The position numbers and the translations under genes were made by a program. The notes under the pieces were generated by a model that was not told the DNA's origin, searched no databases, and saw nothing but the letters and a program-made list of their open reading frames with translations. From contig NZ_FRCT01000008.1 in the NCBI RefSeq assembly GCF_900143025.1, positions 80,459 through 139,480 of the forward strand: a DNA stretch of 59,022 nucleotides. The letters run 5' to 3'. Shown in pieces: positions 13,446 to 20,650 of this stretch (position 1 is its first letter; each line of letters starts with the position of its first letter). The stretch comes from Ruminococcus flavefaciens. Its GTDB lineage: Bacteria; Bacillota; Clostridia; Oscillospirales; Ruminococcaceae.

Positions 13446-16196
13446 ATGAAAAAGCATTTTAAGAGGATCACCGCAGGACTGCTTGCAGCTGCAATGATTG
13501 TACCGATGAACAGCGTGATGGCAGGACCGATAACTGCATCAGCATATGAACTTCTTGGGGAGACAGAATTTGAAAGCAAGATCTTGCCATGGGCGACCGC
13601 AGAATCAGGAAATGCAAAGCAGGAAGCCGATATAAATGAAGGAGCAGCTCATATCACTGTGATAAAGCCTTACGGCGAAGAACACGGACAGTGGGAGCTT
13701 CAGTTCCGTCACGGCGGGCTGACCTTCAGTAAGGGACATGAATACAAAATCAGCTTCAGAGTAAAAGCAAAGCGTGAGGGGATGGCTTTGTGTTCCTATA
13801 TCGGCAGTATCGACGGCAACAGAAGAATATTTGAGCTTGACGGAAAAACAAATGATATGCATATTGGCTATTCTTACGGCGGCAGCTGGGGAAAACCTGT
13901 TTCGCTTACGAACGAGTATCAGGAATTCTCAGGTATATTCAAAGCTCCTGAGGATATTGAAGAAGAGGTTTACTGGATATTCAGCTATGCTGACGACGCT
14001 TCGGGCTTCGGTGGAAATGCAGAAGAAGGCGATGAACTGTGGTTCGATGATATGACCATTGAGGATATGTCGGAAACATCCGAAATACCTCCTGATCATG
14101 ACCTTGGCATAATAGGACGAAGCAGCAGTGGTTTGGAGAATAACTACATCTCAGTCAACCAGCTGGGATACTATACAGGACTTTCCAAGAAGGCTGTTCT
14201 CAGCGATGACAAGGGAGCTTTCAGCAAGGATGCAAAGCCGATAACTCTCAGCGGAAGCTACGAGTTCGAGATAGTCAATGTAAAAGGAAATAATGTCGAG
14301 TTCACGGGAACAACAGGCGAGGCTGCGGCCGATCCCGATTCCGGTGATACCGTATGTAAGATAGATTTTACCGATTTCAACCATATCGGAGAGTATTACA
14401 TCCGTATCAAGGACACTGAATGGCGTTCGTTCCCGTTCAGGATAGGGTATGATATTTATAGTGATACCGAAAACGATATGCTTACAAATGCGCTGAATTA
14501 TTTTTACCAGAGCCGTTCAGGTCTGGATATTGAAAGCAAGTATATCACCTCGGGCGACAGCAGAGAACTGGCACACAGATTCAACAGGGATGAAGCTGTC
14601 GGATTTGTCAGGGATAAGTGGAGCAGTGAGTATCCCACAACTACGGAGAAAGTCGAAAACTTCACTGCAACGAGGATAGATACCGGCGGCGGCTGGTTTA
14701 CAGGCAGTGACTTCGACAAGTATATGACAGAGGGCGGCAGAGCTGTCTGGATCCTCCAGAATATGTATGAGCGTTCTCTGAAGACAAAAAACTGCGGAGA
14801 TAAGTTTGCTGACGGTTCGGGAATCGTTTCAGTACCAGAAAGCGGCAATGACATTCCCGACATACTCGATGAATGCAGATATGAACTTGACTTCATGTCA
14901 AAGATGAAAGTACAGTCCGATGCGAAGGAATGGGGAGATTTTGCAGGTCTGTATTATAACGATGCTCATGGAGTAGGGTTCAGTGCCAGACCGAAAGACT
15001 ATGAGCATGAATATCATTCCTGCTATATCATTGACCCGCCCACATTTGCAGCAACTCTGAATTTTGCTGCCTGTGCAGCACAGGGCGCAAGACTTTGGGC
15101 GGATTATGATGCTGAATATGCAAATGAACTGCTGACTGCTGCAAAGGATGCTTTCAAGGCATACTACAGGTTCCGCTATGATGCTTCGGAGGATGAGGCT
15201 CAGAATCCGGAATCGTTTTATCAGCCTGAATACAAGAGCGAGACAAGAGCGGTCGCCGCTGACTATGATGTCAGTGATGAAGTCTATTGGGCAGCCAGTG
15301 AGCTTTACATCACCGAAAAGCAAATGGGTGGAGAAGATGCTGAGTTCTATCTGATGAATATGATGCAGCATAAAAACGCATTCAGTTTTAATTCAGGCGA
15401 AAGCGATACAGCCGGTTCTATGTCACTGATCCTGAATAAGGAACTGCTCCCCGAAGATCAGGCCGGAAAGCTGGAGGGTTCGCTCGGAGAGCTTACAGGA
15501 AATATTTTCACATTCCAGCGTGAGACCGGCTACAACTTACCAGAACTGTCAGACTACGGCTACGGTTCAAACGCTGATATCATAAACGATCTTATGCTGC
15601 TTGCGTATTCCGTTGATCAGAGTTTTGATATACACCGTCTCAATGGTATTGCTGACGGAATGGACTATCTCTTCGGCAACAATCCCATGTCATACTCGTT
15701 TGTAACAGGTTACGGCTCTTATCACGTCAAGAACCCGTCAAGCAGATACTGGTCGAATGATACCGAAGAAGATCTGCCGCTCGCTCCTGACGGATTGCTC
15801 GTAAGCGGTCCCGATGCGGCAATTGAGGATAAGTATATGCGAGGCCTTGGTTTTGGTGAGGATACCGTGCCGCAAAGGTGCTATGCGGATTCAGCTTCGG
15901 CATGGTCCGTGAATACTGTTTCAGCCAGCATAAATGCAGGCTTTGCATGGATCGTATCGTATATGCAGGATACAGCCGGTTTCCTGCCTAAGGCCCCCGA
16001 TTTCGCAGGTGATGTCAATACCGACGGAACATTCGATTTATCGGATGTTGTACTGGTACAGAAATGGCTGCTGGGAGTTCCCGGCACAGAGCTTGACTGC
16101 TGGGATGCGGCTGACTTCTGCAGGGACAACAAGCTGGACGTTATGGATCTTTGCCTTATGAAAAAGGCACTTCTCGAAAAAGAAGAAAATAGTTAA
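13446..16196 (+). CDS. cellulosomal GH9-family protein with CBM and dockerin, probably catalytically altered
   Basis: A secreted protein of 916 residues. The signal peptide ends near ITASA. Then come a CBM4/9-like beta-sandwich (about 40-215), an Ig-like CelD_N domain (about 230-330), the GH9 barrel (about 340-845) and a dockerin (about 855-912). The GH9 match is clear (DIPDILDECRYELDFMSKM, LFGNNPMSYSFVTGYG). However, the DAGD motif reads TGSD (T419, D422), and the C-terminal NE motif reads VNT, with Thr824 where the acid Glu is expected. The usual PHHR is PSSR. It may be a non-catalytic GH9 fold or a changed active site. I chose the ATG at 13446 because GGAGGGG precedes it. Confidence 0.85.
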   Translation: MKKHFKRITAGLLAAAMIVPMNSVMAGPITASAYELLGETEFESKILPWATAESGNAKQEADINEGAAHITVIKPYGEEHGQWELQFRHGGLTFSKGHEYKISFRVKAKREGMALCSYIGSIDGNRRIFELDGKTNDMHIGYSYGGSWGKPVSLTNEYQEFSGIFKAPEDIEEEVYWIFSYADDASGFGGNAEEGDELWFDDMTIEDMSETSEIPPDHDLGIIGRSSSGLENNYISVNQLGYYTGLSKKAVLSDDKGAFSKDAKPITLSGSYEFEIVNVKGNNVEFTGTTGEAAADPDSGDTVCKIDFTDFNHIGEYYIRIKDTEWRSFPFRIGYDIYSDTENDMLTNALNYFYQSRSGLDIESKYITSGDSRELAHRFNRDEAVGFVRDKWSSEYPTTTEKVENFTATRIDTGGGWFTGSDFDKYMTEGGRAVWILQNMYERSLKTKNCGDKFADGSGIVSVPESGNDIPDILDECRYELDFMSKMKVQSDAKEWGDFAGLYYNDAHGVGFSARPKDYEHEYHSCYIIDPPTFAATLNFAACAAQGARLWADYDAEYANELLTAAKDAFKAYYRFRYDASEDEAQNPESFYQPEYKSETRAVAADYDVSDEVYWAASELYITEKQMGGEDAEFYLMNMMQHKNAFSFNSGESDTAGSMSLILNKELLPEDQAGKLEGSLGELTGNIFTFQRETGYNLPELSDYGYGSNADIINDLMLLAYSVDQSFDIHRLNGIADGMDYLFGNNPMSYSFVTGYGSYHVKNPSSRYWSNDTEEDLPLAPDGLLVSGPDAAIEDKYMRGLGFGEDTVPQRCYADSASAWSVNTVSASINAGFAWIVSYMQDTAGFLPKAPDFAGDVNTDGTFDLSDVVLVQKWLLGVPGTELDCWDAADFCRDNKLDVMDLCLMKKALLEKEENS

Positions 16197-16228
16197 TGCT
16201 ATCCCGCAAGGGGACAAATCAGATAATG

Positions 16229-16262
16229 CCGATACCTGTAAGAGGATGCTTACAGGTGTCGG
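16229..16262 (+). terminator. hairpin after the GH9-like gene
   Basis: CCGATACCTGTAAG / CTTACAGGTGTCGG, a 14-bp stem with one G-T pair and loop AGGATG. The T-run is interrupted (ACAAAGTTCCCTTTTT), so termination strength is uncertain. Confidence 0.55.
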
Positions 16263-16443
16263 TACAAAGTTCCCTTTTTCACATATATCATTCCACAGTA
16301 AACAGTTGTAAGGAGAGGGCTTGAGGAGAAACTATATAGATTTGTACTTATGATTATTTCACTACCGGGAAAACATCGATCCGCAACTAAGAAAACATTA
16401 ATCTGTATCAAGAAACGCATCAATACGTAATGGAGGTATCAAA

Positions 16444-19083
16444 ATGAAAACAAGGCTGACTGCACTCCTTATATCAGGAGTAATGTTAACGACCGCAGCG
16501 GCAGCTATGCCTGTACCGTCGGCTTACAGTTCAGAGACTGATGAGGCGCTGAAAAAAGGCGATATGAGAATAACGCTCGTTGACTATTACACAGGCAATC
16601 CAATCAAATTTGACGATTATGCCGAGCCGTCACTCTGGTCGGATATCACTTATTTAACACCGAATGGCAAAGTATCTTCCGGACCGATCTCCTATATGTA
16701 CGAAAATTCCATGATATGGGAGAATATGGCTGATTATTTCAATGCGGACAGCTTTGAATTCGGCTTGAACTGGGGTGGACTGCCGGAAGGTTATTCGATT
16801 CCCGATGAATCTGTTGACCGTGCAGGCTATTTCAACGGAAAGAGCGTTCCTGACAATTTCGTCACCGTTACAAAATATGACAACGGATCTGCTGATGTTG
16901 AATTCAGACTGATAAACAAGAACAAAAGGCCTGCCGCCAAAGAGGATTATGAGTCTGTAATAGGCACTCTGCCCGACTGGACACCTCTGGATTTTGCCGA
17001 CGCAATGCATTTTTATAATGAACACGGTAAATGCTATTTGGAGGACAACTTCATATGCCTTGTCAAACCTATTCTCAAATCAGAGATAGATAAGTATGGT
17101 ATTCGTATATCCGGAAGTATGACAGATGTCAATACTCCGGCAGGTACAGTAAGAAAGATATATGAGGTCGAGATACCTGAAAAGCCCGATCCTTCCGATG
17201 AAAAGGCAGTACAGGAATATGAAGATTACTGCGACCGTCTTGGAATATATTCCCGTGATTACAGTTTCTTTGAAGAATATGCAAAAAAAGAAGACCCCTA
17301 TGTATTTGAATTTAGAATGTTTAGGGTACTTGAAGGCTATGACCTGACGATCGAAAGCTATGAAAAAGACGGCGATGAGATCAGGGTCATGAATACATAC
17401 ACTTTTGAGAATACCGACGGTGATACTGTCGAGACTGATATAAACAAATGGCTGCCCGATTGTAAATCTGAATGTCATTTCTTTGCAAGTCCTGCAATTT
17501 ATGGAAACTACATTGCATACCACTCAACAGAAAAATATTATCCTGGTACTGTTCTTAAAGTTGAACAAAAGGGAGAAGGTGCGGTTGAAAAAGAGTATGA
17601 ATCTGAATGTTCAAGTTTTTCACTTGTGCCGTCAGACGGCGACGAACCCGAATATGTAAGAGTGTATAAACCCGTTGCGGACGGCAGGCTCAACATAAGA
17701 TTTATAGTCGGCAAAGAGGGAGAGGAACCTTTCGATCAGGCGGAATTTGACTGCGGGATAAAAAACAACTGCTCGGAGATAATAAACTATAAAGGACATA
17801 CAGTCTTTACATTTATCGACAAAGACACAGGTGAACTTATTCCTGAACCAAAGTCCGGCGAAAAATTCTTTTTCATAGGCAATTATTTCCGTGAACCGCT
17901 GTCAGGTCAGATATTCAGTATCACATCAAATCCGTGTGCTATAAAAACATTGCACACATACAATAAGAATGATAACTATACTTTCAATATGAAAACAGCG
18001 TCAGGACGTTATGATCTGCCCGAGTTTGAAGTAACATCCGAAAATTCAGATTGTATGGACATAACCTGCAAACTGAAATGGATACCGGACGGAGATGCAA
18101 ACAATGACGGAGAATTCAGCATTGCCGATGCTGTTCTGCTGCAAAAATGGCTGTTATCAGATAATGAAACAAAGCTGAACGATTGGAAAGCTCTTGATTT
18201 CTGCCGTGACAATACAATTGATGTATTCGATCTTATCCTTATGAAAAAGCAACTTACAAAGAAAAATATCACCGAATATATAGAACCTGAAAAAAAGAAC
18301 TTATACGGTTATCCGCTTATCGTCGAAAAAGATGATCTGAAAATGTATCTTGGCCCCGATGAAAATTATCCTTGTGTCGCAGCATTACCGAAAAATACTG
18401 AACTTTACGAAATCGGCTATAATACAGATAACGATAACTGGCTGTTTACCGAATATAAAGGAAAGTCAGGCTGGGTAAGGACTATCAGCGAAAACGGTGA
18501 ATGGAACGTCAGATTTTTAGAAATGGCTGATAAGCCTGTTATTTATCTATATCCCGAAAAGGAGACGGATGTTCATGTTGAACTTGAACTTACAGAATCC
18601 GAACTTTCGACAACTTATCCGAAGTATAATAACGGCTGGGATGTTACAGCTTATCCTGACGGTTCACTTCTGAACAAGGCTGACGGCACACATCACAAAT
18701 ACCTTTTCTGGGACAGCAAAAACTGCCGTACAAGATTTGATCTTTCTCAGGGATTCTGTGTTGCAGGAAGTGATACCGAAGCTTTCTTCAAGGAAAAGCT
18801 ATCGTATATGGGAATGACCGAAGAAGAAATGAATGAATTCATTGTATACTGGCTGCCGAGAATGGAGCATAACAGATATAATCTCATTTCGTTCCAGGGC
18901 GATGTATATACCGAGTCTGCGAAACTGAACATAACTCCGCAGCCTGACAGCTTATGCAGGATATTCATGGCATATGTTCCGCTTGAAAATGCTGTTGAAA
19001 TTGAACCGCAGCAGCTTGACACCTTTGAAAGAAACGGATTTGCAGTTTTGGAATGGGGCGGATGTGAAATAAAAAGCCGTTGA
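16444..19083 (+). CDS. secreted multidomain dockerin protein with C-terminal KPVIYLYP domain
   Basis: A protein of 879 residues with a signal peptide ending near SAYSS. The region to about 550 contains modules also found, in another order, in the protein at 34210 (YTGNPIKFDD, LPDWTPLDF). An internal dockerin lies at about 550-608 (DANNDGEFSIADAVLLQKWL, DFCRDNTIDVFDLILMKK). A bacterial-SH3-like module is at about 626-692 (YLGPDENYPCVAALPKNT, GKSGWVRT). Residues 697-876 are a compact domain starting KPVIYLYPEKETDVHVELEL, with NEFIVYWLPRMEHNRYNLIS and ending VLEWGG. I know of no assigned function for that domain. GGAGG precedes the ATG. Confidence 0.82.
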   Translation: MKTRLTALLISGVMLTTAAAAMPVPSAYSSETDEALKKGDMRITLVDYYTGNPIKFDDYAEPSLWSDITYLTPNGKVSSGPISYMYENSMIWENMADYFNADSFEFGLNWGGLPEGYSIPDESVDRAGYFNGKSVPDNFVTVTKYDNGSADVEFRLINKNKRPAAKEDYESVIGTLPDWTPLDFADAMHFYNEHGKCYLEDNFICLVKPILKSEIDKYGIRISGSMTDVNTPAGTVRKIYEVEIPEKPDPSDEKAVQEYEDYCDRLGIYSRDYSFFEEYAKKEDPYVFEFRMFRVLEGYDLTIESYEKDGDEIRVMNTYTFENTDGDTVETDINKWLPDCKSECHFFASPAIYGNYIAYHSTEKYYPGTVLKVEQKGEGAVEKEYESECSSFSLVPSDGDEPEYVRVYKPVADGRLNIRFIVGKEGEEPFDQAEFDCGIKNNCSEIINYKGHTVFTFIDKDTGELIPEPKSGEKFFFIGNYFREPLSGQIFSITSNPCAIKTLHTYNKNDNYTFNMKTASGRYDLPEFEVTSENSDCMDITCKLKWIPDGDANNDGEFSIADAVLLQKWLLSDNETKLNDWKALDFCRDNTIDVFDLILMKKQLTKKNITEYIEPEKKNLYGYPLIVEKDDLKMYLGPDENYPCVAALPKNTELYEIGYNTDNDNWLFTEYKGKSGWVRTISENGEWNVRFLEMADKPVIYLYPEKETDVHVELELTESELSTTYPKYNNGWDVTAYPDGSLLNKADGTHHKYLFWDSKNCRTRFDLSQGFCVAGSDTEAFFKEKLSYMGMTEEEMNEFIVYWLPRMEHNRYNLISFQGDVYTESAKLNITPQPDSLCRIFMAYVPLENAVEIEPQQLDTFERNGFAVLEWGGCEIKSR

Positions 19084-19200
19084 ATATTAGAAATATTAAA
19101 TAGCGAATACACATGAGACTTAAAAACTTCCTGATAGCTGTTAAAGATATCGGAAGATAAGAAGTCGATAGAGACACTGACGTTGGTTTCTCAAAACGTA

Positions 19201-19229
19201 TTGACAAAATTCTATATGTGCGATATAAT
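19201..19229 (+). promoter_or_regulatory. consensus promoter of the arsR-like remnant
   Basis: TTGACA (19201-19206), 17-base spacer, TATAAT (19224-19229). It drives only the short remnant that follows. Confidence 0.65.
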
Positions 19230-19258
19230 ATAGAAAATCTTCAATGTGAAGTGAGAAA

Positions 19259-19345
19259 GTGGAGCTTTCAAACGAGCAGATCACAGTAGTATTCAAAGCC
19301 CTGTGTGATGAAAACGGAGTACAGATATTCAGAATTATGCTGTAA
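19259..19345 (+). pseudogene. ArsR-family regulator, N-terminal remnant
   Basis: From a GTG at 19259, 28 codons read VELSNEQITVVFKALCDENG, then VQIFRIML and stop. This matches the first helices of ArsR/SmtB winged-helix repressors (KALCDENRxxILxML); the DNA-reading helix and wing are gone. A hairpin (ATGTCCGTG / CACGGACAT, 19350-19371) with a T-rich end follows directly. Promoter and terminator survive around a deleted gene. Translation of the 28-residue piece is possible but unlikely to matter. Confidence 0.55.
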
Positions 19346-19349
19346 ATGA

Positions 19350-19376
19350 AATGTCCGTGGGAACACGGACATTTTA
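19350..19376 (+). terminator. terminator after the arsR-like remnant
   Basis: ATGTCCGTG-GGAA-CACGGACAT followed by TTTATTTAT. Confidence 0.7.
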
Positions 19377-19424
19377 TTTATAGTATATATAGATAAATTC
19401 GAATATATTTATCGGAGATGAATT

Positions 19425-19526
19425 ATGACACACACAGAAATTGCAAGTGAGCTTTTCTCAAAGCGGTATTACTGCTCTCAGTCGGTGCTGGCAGCATTTG
19501 CCGAGGAGCTTGAAATGACAAAGTAA
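19425..19526 (+). pseudogene. C_GCAxxG_C_C redox protein, broken by a stop
   Basis: From the ATG at 19425 (GGAGATG upstream), 33 codons read MTHTEIASELFSKRYYCSQS, then VLAAFAEELEMTK and a TAA. In frame after the stop comes QALRVGAR, where family members read QALRxGACFGxG. This is the start of the C_GCAxxG_C_C family of small redox-active proteins, interrupted at codon 34 and then diverging. A further open piece ending SAEILKIIGK (to 19622) follows in another frame, perhaps the end of another deleted gene. The region 19530-19780 holds nothing else I can support. Confidence 0.6.
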
Positions 19527-19782
19527 CAAGCTCTTAGAGTAGGCGCTCGTTGTCAATGAGAAGCTCGTTTCATCCGGTAAAACTCTTAAATCTGCGGAGA
19601 TATTAAAGATAATAGGCAAATGACAATATTTAAGGCAGCCGTAATGGCTGCCTCTCTTTTACGTTCCTGATTTTGTTCTATGCAATTATAACAGCTGACA
19701 ATGGAGGACTTTTACAGCATCATATTTACGGCTAAATATAGCCGTTTATCGATTAAATTGTGATTGCCACCCTATCCGCAGT

Positions 19783-19987
19783 ACAGGCTGCAATCAACGA
19801 AGGAAAGTAATTCGGAAATATACTCAGATTGGCTATTTTACGCTGAATCTGGATGATGCTAAAGAATACCTTTACGCGAAGTCTACTAAGCGCAGAATAC
19901 TAAGCTGGCGTGATATTCACGTTAACGTGTTTATCTGAATAAAAAACAATGAGCCCTCATAGCTGAAGCTATGAGGGCTTTTTTGTT
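19783..19987 (+). repeat. 200-bp cassette, copy 3
   Basis: Third copy of the cassette at 5688 and 12483. It is the most diverged in DNA, but most differences in the open frame are at third codon positions. The frame ends at the TGA at 19936-19938, and the terminator hairpin here is AGCCCTCATAGCT / AGCTATGAGGGCT plus T-run. The reading frame stays open for at least 20 codons upstream of the shared start point. Confidence 0.75.
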
Positions 19988-20075
19988 CCAGAAAAAACTT
20001 TTGAGTGAAAAAAGTGGTATAAGTGGTAAAAGCATTTTTGTATGCTATGTAGTATTAGTGAAAGACAGTCATAAC

Positions 20076-20423
20076 TTACTGCTCGCATTCAATGCAGTGA
20101 TTCTCACAAACTTTGCAATATAGCTTTATTTGACCTTTATCCCAGTTGATTCTGTCCATCTGAATCATTTTCTCATCTTTTCCCCAACATACAGCGCAGT
20201 AGCACACCTTTTGATTATCACCTTGCAGTGTTAAATACGGCTGTTCATGCCTAACAAACCTTTGCTCCGTTTCTTTGGATTTTTGTAGTTCTGAATTCTC
20301 TTCGCGTAGTTTTGCTATTTCAGTCTGCATATCCAAGGCCTGTGAACTTAAATCAATGAGTTGTTTGTAAAGCTCGACGTTATCAGCTTTTTGTGCTAGT
20401 GCAGGACTCCCGTCCCTAGGCAT
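20076..20423 (-). CDS. small coiled-coil zinc-ribbon protein
   Basis: A protein of 115 residues. About 15-50 is a helical heptad region (VELYKQLIDLSSQALDMQTE, then AKLREENSELQ). The C-terminal part has paired cysteines (YCAVCWGKDE, LYCKVCENHCIEC) suited to a zinc ribbon. I recall similar ELYKQLIDLS...CxxC proteins, usually uncharacterised, in Firmicute genomes and mobile elements, normally with a longer N-terminus. The ATG at 20421-20423 overlaps the end of another ORF and has no clear ribosome site, so the true 5' end may have been replaced. Confidence 0.6.
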   Translation of the reverse strand: MPRDGSPALAQKADNVELYKQLIDLSSQALDMQTEIAKLREENSELQKSKETEQRFVRHEQPYLTLQGDNQKVCYCAVCWGKDEKMIQMDRINWDKGQIKLYCKVCENHCIECEQ

Positions 20424-20574
20424 GATCTATAATGAATTCAGCGTTAACACCAAATTCCTTGTATAACAGAGCCTCCGGTAGCATGGTGATACCCTGCATA
20501 TCATAGACTCCGTATTTTGCTAGCCTTGCGGCTTTAATGAATGGATATTCGACTAGCTTAATGACATTAGCCAT
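20416..20574 (-). CDS. 52-residue ORF, unrecognised
   Basis: An ORF from an ATG at 20572-20574 reads MANVIKLVEYPFIKAARLAK, then YGVYDMQGITMLPEALLYKE and FGVNAEFIIDHA. Composition is protein-like and well balanced. I cannot name a family. It overlaps the 5' end of the zinc-ribbon ORF by 8 bases. It may be the surviving end of a longer gene. There is no clear ribosome site. Confidence 0.35.
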   Translation of the reverse strand: MANVIKLVEYPFIKAARLAKYGVYDMQGITMLPEALLYKEFGVNAEFIIDHA

Positions 20575-20650
20575 TACTGCGGAGCTTTTTATAATTTATA
20601 TTAATAAGCATGGGATGTTTGGCGCTAACAATCAATGGCACAACATCCCA

